Below, one piece after another: positions 33,480-45,900 of a stretch of DNA of 56,207 bases (position 1 is the first letter of the stretch; the number at the start of each line of letters is the position of its first letter). A program made the translations under genes and the position numbers. The DNA lies in contig NW_003314310.1 of assembly GCF_000143415.4 (NCBI RefSeq), positions 223,904-280,110 of the forward strand, written 5' to 3'. The notes under the pieces were generated by a model. The model worked only from the letters and a program-made list of their open reading frames with translations. It was not told the origin of the DNA and did no database searches. Source of the stretch: Selaginella moellendorffii (taxonomy: Eukaryota > Streptophyta > Lycopodiopsida > Selaginellales > Selaginellaceae).

Positions 33480-35140
33480 TGGCTGGATCTGGCAGCCCAA
33501 ATTCCAATGCCATGTGGTGATGTGCATCTTGATAAAGCCATATAAAGTTGCCCATGAGTGAAAACTGGGTGGGGCAAGTAAACTCCAACTCAGTCAAATG
33601 TCTGTCCTTGGCATTTAAAGATTGTTAAGCAATAACCTAAATGGATTGGAAATTGTTTTCTGGACATTTCGAACAGAATTTTTGTATTTGATGGTATTAG
33701 TGTGATATGTGGGATAAAAACTCTTGTCCCTTTAAATTTCCCCATCACAATTTCACAGTCTAAAACATTTGGTAGTGCATTTTTCAAAATGAGACATGTG
33801 CCATTGCACAGTCCTGCTAATGGAGACATATTCCTTAGGAGGATAAAAATAGCACTTTGTTTGAAAGAGAGTTTATGTGGTGGGAGACCAAAAGGTGTGA
33901 TAAAATTTAGGGATTCTATTGGAAAATTCTTAGGATGTTTAGTGTTAACAAATCAACACTTTTGTAGATATATGTATCACCTTGTAATCTAGAGATAATA
34001 GTGTTATTGATTGCAAATGTGTCATTGTTAAGTGGGGTAAGTATGACTTGATAGGGTTTGAAATATCAAGTACTGAAGGGTAGACAAAATCAATAATAGA
34101 TGAATAAATTAGTTGTGTTTGAGGTAATAAAATGGAGTTAGAAGGTAAAGATGGTAAATTTGAAAATTTTCACCATTTCCGACTTTGAGAAGCCATTTAG
34201 CCCATGATTTATCACTTTCACCAAGTCACATATTTGTTTTCAAAGATAATTTTCTAAATAATCTCTATAATTTATTCATTCTTATAGAACTTGAAACAAT
34301 TTATGCCCTATGTCCATGTGAAATGACTGGAAGTGTCTATCTAATATCCCTGCTAGTGACAACAATTATGGCACCAAAAGGTAATGATGTATTTTTAGGT
34401 CTCGCAACACTCGATCAATAGTAGTGAATGCATGAGTGTGAAAAATACTTATTTTATCCCATAACAATACGTTAGTAGTTTTGATTCTTAATATCTACTT
34501 CACTATTAACACTTATAGTAAAATTTGATGTTTCATTTATTGGAATAGAAAATATAAAAGTAATGTGTGAAGATTGGCCATTATAAAGTAAAGTACTTGC
34601 AATTTTTGTCTAAGCCATGCTAACAACATTTATTTTCTTCAGTTGTAAAATATTTATAAGAGTGTTAAGAAGAAATGTTTTACCAGTACCACCAGGGCCA
34701 TCAATAAAAATGTATCGATTATGCTCAATTGGGTGATCAATAACATTAAAAATATCATAAAAAATATTTAATTTTTCTTGATTAAATTGAGGAATATTTT
34801 TGTTCAACATTTCGATATATTTGTGTTGAGTTGACATTATTTTCATCATCAAAATTTTCAAATTTGAAAGGTAGATGATAGTTTTGATTAATTTTGCTAT
34901 GCATTTTCATTTTAATATTTATATCATGTAAAGCATGTTTATAATGAAAAATTGGATTTTTTTGTATGAAATCCTTAGAGAGGAAGTCTTTAAATTTATC
35001 CCATAAAAAGTAAGGATCTTTTGGAGTGTAAAAGATATAAAGTAATACAAATAATTGTCTTAATTGTGATAGCATTCTAAAAATGCAAGCATCTTCTAAA
35101 CATTTTTTCCATTTGATATCATTAGTTATAAACCCCATTA
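33480..35140 (-). pseudogene. Helitron PIF1-like helicase
   Basis: Minus-strand helicase in broken frames. 34782-35138 encodes the linker typical of Helitron proteins (LSQLRQLFVLLYIF, PYFLWDKFKDFLSKDF). 34610-34861 has the Walker A motif FIDGPGGTGKTFLLNTLINI. 33590-33829 has the PIF1 C-terminal blocks LAGLCNGTCLILKNAL, VFIPHITLIPS, RKQFPIHLGY and FKCQGQTFD. After a stop it continues to about 33480 with [20 protein letters not shown]. The region between Walker A and the C-terminal block (33830-34600) is degenerate. AT-rich codon use differs from the neighbouring GC-rich genes. Confidence 0.85.
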
Positions 35141-35820
35141 CATTTGCAACTTGTTGAAGTGTGTCATAATAAAATATTATTAACTATCTTGAGATCTTTG
35201 AAAAATGTAACACCTTTTTTATGGAGTAAGATGAAATGTAAATGATATAGTTCAACATTGGATGGTGACACATAATACATTTGGGGAATGACATTTTTTA
35301 TATGTCAAATTTGCCAATTATGAGTATGAGGGTTAAATGTATAATATAAAGGGCTTTCAAGATATATATATATTGTTTAGCATTTGGGTCATTTATATTT
35401 AATTTAAACCATTTTTTCAACATTGTATCATTTTAAGTAGCTCTTTGAAATGCCATTTGTTCAAAACCTTATATAAAATAAACGTTTTGAAAATTTGGAA
35501 GATGGATAAGAAGATGGATTATATGGGTCAAATAACCATGCATTTTAAATTTAAAAAGTCTGCATACTGCTTTTGGAGCTAATACATAACATTTATTTAA
35601 AAAGTTGAGATTTCATCCCAATTTAAAATATTATTAGGTTGTTGAGTTGCTGAATGGATTTCAATTGTAGCACAATCATAACCTTTATAAACATAATGAA
35701 ATAAGTATTTAATACTTTTTATAGTAGCACAAATCTTAATATTAATATGAGTATTATAATTTTTACAAAGGTATTTATTATATGGGAACTACCCAATGAT
35801 TATCAATATAGCACATATTT

Positions 35821-37042
35821 TTAGAAATGTGTGGCCATTATCAGGTCTATAATAATCTGGATATCCATCAACACTAAAAATAGTTTCATAATTAAATTTT
35901 TTTGGATAACCTTTTCAGCAAGTGCCATTTTCCATGCAAAGACTATTAGGGTAAAGAGCCCGCATGGACCATGTATCACATAAGAGGTAATTATTTTAGA
36001 AATTTTAGGTTCATTTTGAGGATTAAGCAATTGTGCCATTATGTATTGATTAATAGCACCATAGTTTTTAATCTTGTTTTCATGAGATAAAATCCCTAGA
36101 AAGTGACAATGTGGAAGGCCTCTCTTTTGAAATTCAGTTTCCATATATAAGAGCAATATGGTTTCCAAAAATATGTTTTTAGTAATATCATTCAGGAATT
36201 CTTTAAGCTTGATATAAAATACTTTAGAAACCAAGTCTGGATGATCTTTAGGGCCTTCATTTGGATGTAAATTTTTAGAAATTTCTTGCCATTCGGGATT
36301 GCATGTAAAAGTAATGAAAAGATTTAGCTTTGAAAAATGAGTAACTATAGCCATTACATTTTGATAATTTTGTTGCATTGCTCTAGGGTCACCACCAAAA
36401 CTTGAAGGTAAAATAATAATCTTGCCTGAATTTATATTTTCATTAGTAGCATGGTTTGCAACACAATCCATAAGACCAGTATGGATGTGTTGAAGGATGT
36501 GTTGATACAATATTATGATATATTTGACCATGGATTTTAAAGCAATAAGGACCATGACCTTTTACAATATCAATATTAGAAGACATAGATGCAAAAGCAA
36601 GAGCACTATTGTAGTTTTTAATATCAAATAGTAAAGGTGAAATTAGAGGTAGTATAACTTGGTTATTCTGGCAACATATTGAAGAGTTACAAACAAATGA
36701 TAAACTACCAATATTAAAATTTATAATGTTAAAGTCATTATAAATACTATGGCTTGCTAGTGTGGTATTCATGGGTGGGAGTGGTGGATTTAATATTGCT
36801 TGATATATGTAATCATCATAATGACATGCATATAAAGTTCTAGATGCTTCTGACTGTCCAACTGATTGGTGTATATAATCATTATCATGATTAATATTTT
36901 TGTGTATAGAATCATTATCATGATTATTTTGAACAGCTATAGTATGTGTATCATGATCAATCATAGTTTCAGAGGCATCTAAATCTCCATTAGATTGTTT
37001 ACTATGTCGTATGGCTCTCAAAAGATGGCAGAGGCAAGGCAT
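35821..37042 (-). CDS. Helitron replication initiator (HUH Rep domain)
   Basis: Two overlapping minus-strand frames, 36443-37042 and 35821-36555. The second holds the Helitron-like N-terminal/Rep signature: SSFGGDPRAMQQNYQNVMAI, LFITFTCNPEWQEISKNLHP, then QKRGLPHCHFLGILS, whose H-C-H is the metal-binding HUH motif. The first frame (NYNSALAFASMSSNIDIVKG and HGQIYH) is the preceding part, so a 1-nt frame change near 36540 splits it. Together with the helicase it defines a Helitron, which transposes by rolling-circle replication. The 5' TC and 3' CTRR-hairpin ends were not identified. Confidence 0.85.
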
Positions 37043-37071
37043 TTTCAGTCAGTTTGATTATAGATTTGAAG

Positions 37072-37072
<1 letters not shown>

Positions 37073-37140
<68 letters not shown>
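37073..37140. repeat. (TA)n microsatellite
   Basis: About 68 bp of uninterrupted TA dinucleotides, immediately upstream of the Helitron Rep gene. Confidence 0.97.
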
Positions 37141-37143
<3 letters not shown>

Positions 37144-37453
37144 AATTGAGTTTGTATAGAAGTTTATGCAAAATAAAAATGCAGACTACAGTTGGATATA
37201 TATAAAATTCACAACTATATAATGATCTGAAAGGAAAATATTAGACTTTTGAGAAGCACACTCAAGAACAACAAAATAACTCTAATGTTGTGTTTACCAA
37301 TCTCTTGCCTCATAATCCACAGCTTTGCAATTCTGAGCTGCAGCCCTAAGTGTTGCTCTTACACCAGCATCAGGTTACCTGGCACAGCATCCCAGACACC
37401 TTAAAAAAGCCCATAAGCATGCATTGTGGAAACGGGCCTTCAGATCTCGAAAA

Positions 37454-37931
37454 NNNNNNNNNNNNNNNNNNNNNNNNNNNNNNNNNNNNNNNNNNNNNNN
37501 NNNNNNNNNNNNNNNNNNNNNNNNNNNNNNNNNNNNNNNNNNNNNNNNNNNNNNNNNNNNNNNNNNNNNNNNNNNNNNNNNNNNNNNNNNNNNNNNNNNN
37601 NNNNNNNNNNNNNNNNNNNNNNNNNNNNNNNNNNNNNNNNNNNNNNNNNNNNNNNNNNNNNNNNNNNNNNNNNNNNNNNNNNNNNNNNNNNNNNNNNNNN
37701 NNNNNNNNNNNNNNNNNNNNNNNNNNNNNNNNNNNNNNNNNNNNNNNNNNNNNNNNNNNNNNNNNNNNNNNNNNNNNNNNNNNNNNNNNNNNNNNNNNNN
37801 NNNNNNNNNNNNNNNNNNNNNNNNNNNNNNNNNNNNNNNNNNNNNNNNNNNNNNNNNNNNNNNNNNNNNNNNNNNNNNNNNNNNNNNNNNNNNNNNNNNN
37901 NNNNNNNNNNNNNNNNNNNNNNNNNNNNNNN
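37454..37931. other. Assembly gap
   Basis: 478 undetermined bases. Any coding call across it would be an artefact. Confidence 1.
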
Positions 37932-38194
37932 AAATCTCATCATAAAATACAAAGATATCCAAACTTACAACTTATCTCAATCTAAAAACGAAACTAAACC
38001 AGGTGATGCTTGTGGTGGCACCTTCTCCTTCTCCTTCTCTTTCAAGAGAACCCAGACATCAGTGCCGTGTTAGATTTCCAAAACTTCAGGAGCAGTGTTG
38101 GCTGGCACAGCCACTTGACAGCCCTACGTCAACTCGAAACACCTGGTTCCTACAAACGGAGTTGATCCCGAGCATGTGCTAAAACAACAATCCC

Positions 38195-38746
38195 TCACCA
38201 GGCCCAGCAGCAAAGGATTCCTTGAGAGAATCCGGGGATGAAGAGGGAGTGTCCTTGATAATTGCTTTCCTGTAGGCCAAAGCTATAGAGCTCTTGAGGC
38301 AGTGGCAAATAGGGATCAAAGCTTTTCTGAGTTGGAGATGAGCTAATTTGCCTCTCATAGTCCTGAGTTGATCTTGAGAGGAACCTGTATTGTGTGCCCA
38401 ACTACTATTCTACTCACCCCTGTTACCTCCTCTAGGAGCTTATGACGCACAGACTCTCACGGGAATGCCCATCTGAGCAGAGCAGCCATGGAGCCCTAGG
38501 AGTGCATGGCATAACAGCTGTCACCACTCCTGGCCACACATGCATCCCACCCATTGGCTGCCACAACATTGAGCCAATATTCCCGCTAACCATGGGCACT
38601 GGCCCTGGCCCGGGCTTGGGGTGGCCTCCCCTTCCTGAGAACCATGGCTTCCGAGGCTGTCCTGGGCCTGTGATCGGATGGCTGCGGGGTCTGGGTCCTT
38701 TGTTCTTATTATTATAGATAATTATTTGCTGTATAATAGGAATCAA
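38195..38746 (-). pseudogene. Possible GLK/GARP-like C-terminal coding remnant
   Basis: Two minus-strand open pieces. 38432-38746 contains HPITGPGQPRKPWFSG and, further on, SMLWQPMGGMHVWPGV, which resembles the 'HVWGHP...MHVWP' segment after the DNA-binding domain of Golden2-like (GLK) factors. 38195-38401 contains SFDPYLPLPQELYSFGLQES, reminiscent of the 'PWLPLPLGL' C-terminal box. No GARP DNA-binding domain is visible upstream. It could be a remnant, a captured exon, or chance. Low confidence. Confidence 0.28.
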
Positions 38747-39587
38747 GCTTGAATATTCCTTTATTTAAGCCTAATTAATTAGCTAAGTATGCGTGTTTTA
38801 GATAATATAATCAATAAAAATTAAACTAATTGAGACCTTCAAATGGCCAAAATGGGCTTTTTTGTACACCTGATAAAAACAAAAACTAACATGAAGTGTA
38901 GGAAGAGAAATTTGTGAGCAGTAGCTAAGAATATGGCTTATCCTAAAGTTTTTTCAAATTTTTCCTTGCAGTTGTAATTTATAATAGTCACTAAAGTTTT
39001 TTTTATTGTTTAATAATTATATTTTTGTAGTGTTACGGTTAAAATACAATGTTACATAAGCTAAATCCATAATTTATTACTAATAACAACTCTAATTGGA
39101 CACAATGATAAACTTTGATGATACTTTAGTTGCAACCACATCACCATACATAGCTCACCACTCATTTATATAACAATTATTTGTATTAGTACAAACTTCA
39201 ATACTCTTTCCTTTATAGCTTTCATTACTAGCAATGTCAAAAATTAATTCTTAAACCCAATTTTCTTTAAGACTGTGAGTATGTTACCTATACTATTTTA
39301 CATCTAAGTGTTGGAATGATATTCTACCAAAGCTTTGCCTAAAAATTTTAATGCACATTTTTGAATATAATTAATGTTTTATAAATAAAATTGAAATTTT
39401 TTTAATCAATTATCATTATTTGTTTTACCATTACTATCAGAAACCTGAATATACCATATGCAAAAAAATAGAAAAGGAGCCTTTCAGTTTTGGCACTTGC
39501 TCTTGATTCTAGAATCTAGAAAGTCCTTAAATCTCACCACCTAAGATAATTCCATCTGCAACTCTGCAATGGAGAAAAAATTTCAGA
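38747..39587. other. AT-rich intergenic, nothing recognised
   Basis: AT-rich sequence with homopolymer tracts and stops in all frames. Confidence 0.6.
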
Positions 39588-42493
39588 TTATTTCTCAAAA
39601 AAACTCTCAGTTTTACTTTTTTTCACACTGAGCTTTGGCTCCAAACACTTGTGCATTGCCGTGTTCTTAACCCATCCGAACATTCTATGTGCATACGTCT
39701 TCTGAACTTGTTCTAGTTTCCTCATGTCTGCAGTAGAATCCAGAGAGATGTCGACCAGGTCTTTCACTTTGTCCTTGGATGAGAATGCATCCAAACCTGG
39801 AGTGCAAAAGATAACATCAAGTGATTGAAAATGAAACAGCACAAACATACCTTCAATGACCACAATGTGTTGGAGACGATCATCTGAAGCAAAATACCGT
39901 TCCCATGACTTGAATACCAGGTGTGATCTATCCCCATCATAGCCTTTTGTCCATCCCTGAGGCCTTCGCATTCTGGATGAAAGTCATGGAGAGCCATTGC
40001 CATGGAATGATTTGCAGGCGTCTTCTTCAGCAATGCTTCAGTGACAAGTTTCCTAGTTCTGTAACGAACACTGCTGGAAGGCACATGGGCCACATTCAAA
40101 ACCAGACTGGCGTATGGCACCTTCAACCCAGTCCAACCTTGAGGCCATGCACTGCTACTGAACATCTGAGAAAACTCTGGAGAGCATTTAGCACATGCTA
40201 AATCAACATCATGTTTCTCTGTGTGTTTCACCTGCACCAAAATGAGTGTCATCGTCTCTAGGCTAAACGTGTCACCAAAGAACCCAACGATGACGATGTC
40301 TATGCCCCATTCATTTTCACAGCAAATGATTCCTACGCCAGCCTTTCCAAATTCAAGCAAATCTTTTGCGGTGAGCTCCTGCAGTCGAAAGTCGGTTTTC
40401 CTGAATAGCAAGCAAAAAAACTTGGCTTCACCCATGTTTCTGTGGATTTCTTCTTTACCACTTCCATCTATAGAGCCACCTGCTTGTTTTGTTTCCCCTT
40501 CACCTTCAGCATTGTGCGTACTTCCACCTGGAACTTTCGAGGCCGTCAGCGTTGGAGATGGCAACTTCACCTCAGGTGGCGGCGTCTTTACTTTGACCTG
40601 CGCTTTTTCTCCTGGAGCTTTGGACAGGGACGCTGAAGCCACCTGCGGCTGACCCGGAATTTTTTTGTTTACTTTAACCCTGCTTCCCCTTGTGCTACGC
40701 TTCAAAGCCGAGGCCAGAAGTGGTGGCATGTTTACTTCGACCTGCGCTTCTCCTCCACCACCTGGAGCTTTGGGGGTTGGAGATGCTGAATTCTGCTCAC
40801 CTTCTCTAATAAGATCGGACAGCGACTTCACACTTAAGCCACGGCAAAGCTCGTCAAAAGTAAAGCACTTCCATGAATCTCTGTCTAGACTGTCCACTGC
40901 AAGAAGTAGCAGCACCTGTGCAACCAACTCGCCCCTGTAACCTCGATCAACCCATCCACGCTTCATCCCAGTTACAAGTGCCTCCAAGCACTCCTTCCAC
41001 CCTGTCCCAACCTTCCCTTGTGCACGCAAAACCCGTGCTGCAGCCGCTGCAACCAGTGGCTCCGTAGCCCAATCCGTCCAAACAAGAGTCCGGTCATCAG
41101 AAATGGACATCACGCTAAGTAGGTGACTTGCAACCATATCAGTGATAATTGTGGCATGCGGATTGATGTCGATGCATACTCTGCAGCCCAGTGTAGCCAG
41201 ACAAGCCTCATGTGATAGACCTCCGCTTTCAAGCATACACTTGTTGAACGAACCAGTGCCACCCAGGAGCTTATCTACAGCCAAAAGCAGCACGTCATCT
41301 GCACTTGCGGAAGCCTTCACCAATGCTTGCCACAGTGGCCGACCATAGCCGCAAAGACGACCCAGATCTTCAACTTGAGCAAGCAGAAGGCCACCTGTTT
41401 GTTCGTCCGATGGCAAGTCTGCCGAGAAAAAGCAGTACGCTGGATGTGCAACTAGCATTCCCGCCGCAGCCACTCGATCGCTACTAAACCCTAAACCGGA
41501 TGCCTTATTGGGCGGCGCAAAATTGTTTAGCCTCCCGTTTGTGTCGGTGAACATCACCGACACACTTCCATTTTCAGGCAACACCCTGGAAGCCCTCCTT
41601 GCAGGAACAAATGCAGCAAGAGTTGTCGGATCAGCATGCAGAGTAAACCATCGGGCTTCGTCCATGACAAACAGGACCTTCAGTTTTCTTTTGGCAGGAG
41701 CTGGAACATTCGACAGTAGACCTTCAAGCGTGTTGTACTTCTTAAACACCTTACTTTCCCAGATGCCCCACATATTGGTTTTCTCGCCAGGCTTCTCTTT
41801 CAGGTCGACGTCAAGGCGATTAGCAAACTCCTCCCGGCCTTTGTTTCCTATCTCCATCTTCGCCTGTACCACGTCCCAAAAGTTCTTCCCAACCATGAGA
41901 TCGTTCAAGAACTTCTTGGCATCCATGGGGTCCTCCCCGAAAGTCAGATGCAGAAGAGCCTCGATGCATGACACAAAGTAGTCAATGCAGAAGAGCATGA
42001 ACCTGCTCTGCGACAAAAGCGTAGAACCCGAGCTGAGCAATTTGACGGCGTTTGTGTAGAAGAAGTCCGCAAAGGCAGACCTTGGAGGGTACGCGGTGCC
42101 AGATGAAGCGAATGAGCAGTAGATGACGAACACACCTAAATTCGCAAGCTCACAGGTAGTCCTCGACTTTCCCCAGCCACTCGACTGAACTAACGTGACA
42201 ACAGGTGCTATCATGGCTTTCTTCATCTTCCACATGTCTCCTGTTTCTTCCAGCTTCTCACGCAACGACTCCACGTTGTCTAATCCCCCAACTCTTTGGT
42301 ACTCCTGCGCAAATGCTGATTCGGCAATACCCTCCACTCTTTTCCAGTACTCAGGTGGCGGCTGGAGGATTTCAGAGAGCTCGCGTTCCAGTTTCGACAT
42401 ATCCTCCTGGAGTTGACTCGCCCGCACTTTCTCTGAGGCTATCTGCTCCTTTAGTTCGGCATCCTCCCCGGCTTCCCACAATTTGCATTCAAG
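39588..42493 (-). CDS. Crinkler-type (CR) P-loop NTPase with C-terminal nuclease-like domain, 5' end separated
   Basis: Main frame 39764-42481, 905 codons, no ATG near its start (opens with a TTG). Residues 1-45 form a coiled coil. Residues about 95-320 form a P-loop NTPase with Walker A SSGWGKSRT (about 101-109) and Walker B VLFVMDEARWF (about 269-279). A low-complexity linker with APGEKAQVKVK-like repeats (about 580-690) leads to a restriction-endonuclease-like domain (about 700-780) with a G-I-D-I-V strand and LILVQVKH, a (E/Q)xK-type catalytic site. This NTPase plus nuclease order is that of CR/Crinkler effector proteins, also present in plants. Downstream, 39588-39971 in another frame looks like the genuine C-terminus with a 56-nt GT-AG intron near 39795-39850, implying a frame change near 39960. 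The 5' exon probably lies at 55624-55762, beyond the inserted transposon. Confidence 0.7.
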
Positions 42494-42500
42494 GTCTAAA

Positions 42501-42522
42501 GCTCTATTTCGTTAAAGTGGGA
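42501..42522 (+). repeat. Left terminal inverted repeat of 13.1-kb transposon
   Basis: 22 bp starting GCTCTATTTCGTTAAAGTGG, the exact reverse complement of 55602-55623. A 22-bp perfect match at this spacing is very unlikely by chance. Flanks 42493-42500 (GGTCTAAA) and 55624-55631 (ATTCTACA) agree at 5 of 8 positions, a weak hint of an 8-bp target duplication. Confidence 0.75.
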
Positions 42523-42939
42523 ATTGTCATTATCCCACTTGTAAAATAAGGTTTCCAAACCTTTATATAGTATATAAATATAACAAAATTCAACTGCATT
42601 GAGGCACATACCATTTATTTTAAACAAGGAAATGTCTACTCAATCACTTCTCCTCCCCCTGCCACTGCTTCACCTCTCTCTTCTCCTTGTCATCGTCGTC
42701 CAATTTCTTTCCATCCTTTTAATATTGGCTTAGTTGCTCCGAGTCTAGGTGGAGCCCAAGTCCCCATTCAATCTTTACTTTCCCCTTATTAATAAAACAA
42801 CTTCGTAGACTTCCAATAACATGCTGTAACACTTCTAGTATAATGCAAATCCTCTCAAAGAATTGTCTTTTAATATTAATACAATGGCATGGAACCCCAT
42901 GCCATAATAAGTTACATTTTTAAATAAATACATGCCATC
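42523..42939. other. Subterminal non-coding region
   Basis: AT-rich. The first bases form a hairpin with the TIR (AAGTGGGA ... TCCCACTT, 42515-42540). One palindrome copy lies at 42884-42905. No gene seen. Confidence 0.5.
42884..42905. repeat. 22-bp palindrome (leftmost copy)
   Basis: ATGGCATGGAACCCCATGCC plus AT, 35 bp beyond the stop codon of the large gene. It is the leftmost member of the family. Confidence 0.8.
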
Positions 42940-45900
42940 TCAGACTGTTATTTTTTGCCTCCAACGCCTATACAATAATCTTGGAATTTCATCACTCTCC
43001 ACACTATCAGGATTTAAACCCAATAATAATGCCATCTCTTCTCTAATACGTCCACGCTCATGTTCAGTGGTCGAAGAACCCATCCGGTTGAGCAGATTAT
43101 GGAGATGCGGATAGTGCTTGGCTAGACAATATACATGCCATAAATGATGACTGGTGTCTGTCTGATCAAATGGCTTCTGATATACCGTTCCATCTGCCAT
43201 TTGGTTGATTTCTGCAGCCACCTCCTGGACTGGCCGGTTCTCTATCACCATCGCTTCAAGCCGTTTTGCAAGGTCCCCCAGAACATACGGTTTCTTCTCC
43301 CTAGTTTCCATACTGCAAGAGATGGGGTGCACTGCATATGTGTGCGTGTTCGCTGCAGTTTTAATCGGCGAGTCATCGATGATGAGGATTTCACTTGACC
43401 TAGCAGTTCGGTTCATCACTACAGCCTCTGGCTTGACGAAGATGGGCTTGCTACCCCTCACATGGACCATAGTCAAGCAATCCTCCTGCGTTAGGAGAAA
43501 GTCAAATGGTAATATTACTCGCGTCTGATCGTGCATCATCTGTAGCAACGTTAATGCATTGTGGCGCATCATGGATGTCCAAACTCCCAATTGCAAATTG
43601 AACCCGGCCCTCTGTTTTAAGTGTCGCATGGTCATTATTAGATCCCGCAGTTTCTCCCGTGTGATTAATGTGAATCTGTCTCTTTTGACCAACTTGCGAC
43701 CGCAGGCTTTGGAGGGTGCAGTGACATTCGAGGACGAGCCACGCTCATGGGAGAAAAGGACACCGTTTAGATCAAAAACGATACAGTACTTTTGCCGTGA
43801 CTCTGAAATGAAATGCGTCAACATAAAAAATGGTACAAGTCAATTTTACCATCTACAATATTAGCGAATGGTGCTCCCGATGGTCGTTCAGAGGGTTTTG
43901 GTCGAGGAAACGTGAAGGGCGGAAATACTCTCCTCTGCAATGTGGGGTCAATCGCATCCGATGGCGTGTGGGCACATGCCATTTCAGCTGTAGACTCTGG
44001 TACAACTGGCTCAATAGTGGTATGGGGTGGTTCCGATGGCGTGTGATCACACGCCATTTCAGCTGGTGCCTCCGTTGGCAAAGTGGACATGACCGAACAG
44101 GCAGCAGGGGCGGTGTAGGGAGGTTCCAACGGCGCGTAGTCAGACGATTGGGCACACGTTGAGTCCGTTGGAAATGAGGATACGACCGGCTTGGCGGTTG
44201 GGGCGGCCTCATGCGGGTCCAATGGCGCCTGGTCACCGTCAGTTGGATACGTGGACAAGATTGACTCAGTGGTATGGGCAGCATCAAGTGGAGCGTGGTC
44301 AGCTTGCTTAGCATTGATATGGATAGTAGCCTCCACCAGCTCTAATGACTCTTGCAAGCAAGTAGAGTCCACTGGCGGATCCATATGCATGTCCAAATAT
44401 CTCCCTTCGATTGAGATGGTATCCTCCCTACTGGCTACTAAAAACAAACTCATTAGCACATTGAATCGACTATACTGTATTTACCATCAACTGCTATTGG
44501 GCGCACTGCTGATTCTGAAGGATTGGACATACGTTTCAACCCTTGCTTGGCACTATCCTTCCTCGACACTAAAGGCTAGAGTTTGTATCTTAATTCAACT
44601 GAATAATCTCTACTTACCATTTCTTCTGCGACCTACATGGACAATGTTAGAAATGGTAAAAGGTTAGGAATGGATGTACTATTATTTACCTGATGGTTTG
44701 TCTTGTATGACCTTCCTCCGCTGCTCTTTGGCCACCTCAGGCTGGCCATCGTTGTCATCATCGTCATCGTCGTTATTGTGATCGTCACCATTGTGAGGAC
44801 CATCCAAGTCCTCTTCGTCCTCCTCTTCTTCGTCTCCTCTTCTTTGTCCTCCTCTTCATCCTTCTGCTCTTCCTGCTCATTATCTTTCTCTGGCTCCTCA
44901 TCCCCCTCCTGCATTTCTTCCATAGGCTGCTCAGGCTGGATGGCTTGTTTTTCCAGGACCATCTTGGGAAAATCATCTGGCCGAGTCTCCATCTCAAAAT
45001 ACAAGACATCCATAGCCTGTTTCAGTGCTTGACCTAGGACCGTATCCTCACCCGACTGTCTTAACATGGTTTCTGCACTTTCTTGCACCCTTCGAAGACG
45101 ACGAGATGAGAAAAACGTGGCCCTGACTTGAAAAGCATCCCTCATCCATTGTACCTCTCCATTGAGATTGGGGAAGGGGAGTCTGCCATAGGAATCTGAG
45201 TCAGGAGGTGGTGACTGGCTCCTTTCACTCAGCCCTTGATCTGCAATGAATGGCATGAGCACACACGCCATAACCGCGAGGCATTACCTATCATCTTTTC
45301 GTTGCCCTTCTTCCTTTTCGAATCAAACGCCTCTGATCCCGACGACTGTCCAACGTGCTTTCGCTTTTTATGACCACTGTTAGTTTGAGCTTGACTAGTG
45401 CTTGCCTGTTTTGCCTTTGAAGAAGTGTCTCTTGCAAGGAATGGCATAAGACCACATGCCATTGCAAATATAATTTGTACCTCCTTTTTTCCTATTGCTT
45501 GTCTGTTTGTCGTTCTTCGACGCGCCACCAGTGCGCTTTTCAGTCCTCGTGTCTGAATATTCACAACGATCTATAATCAAAATGGCGTGAGGCCTCACGT
45601 GACCTTACCTTGTGTAGGTTGTGAGCTCGGCCTAACATCAGTAGCTGTTAACGCCGTTTCAGCATCTGGGGGTGGCCACGCTCCTGCATACAGAGCTTGT
45701 GAGATAACATTTAAACTTAAAGTGCGTACTCACCAGGTTCGCAGAGAAGATACTGTTTTTCTTTGGCAACTGTAATTATATGCTCCATTGAAGTCACCTC
45801 TTCAATGGAGTTTGTCACCGCAACACACGGGACACCCTTGAGTAGTGCAGCTCGAAAGAATAGTCCGCCGCAGTTGTACTCGACAATGCATTTGCCCTTG

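Noticed and set aside
37350-38073. Several open frames of 170-215 codons across 37454-37931
   Set aside because: They consist almost entirely of undetermined bases in the assembly gap.
40221-42549. Plus-strand open frames inside the CR gene (for example 41508-41981)
   Set aside because: They are antisense shadows of a frame with clear Walker A/B and nuclease motifs.
44703-45032. 109-codon plus-strand frame rich in Ser/Val/Ile
   Set aside because: It is the antisense of the acidic GA-rich exon; low-complexity shadow.
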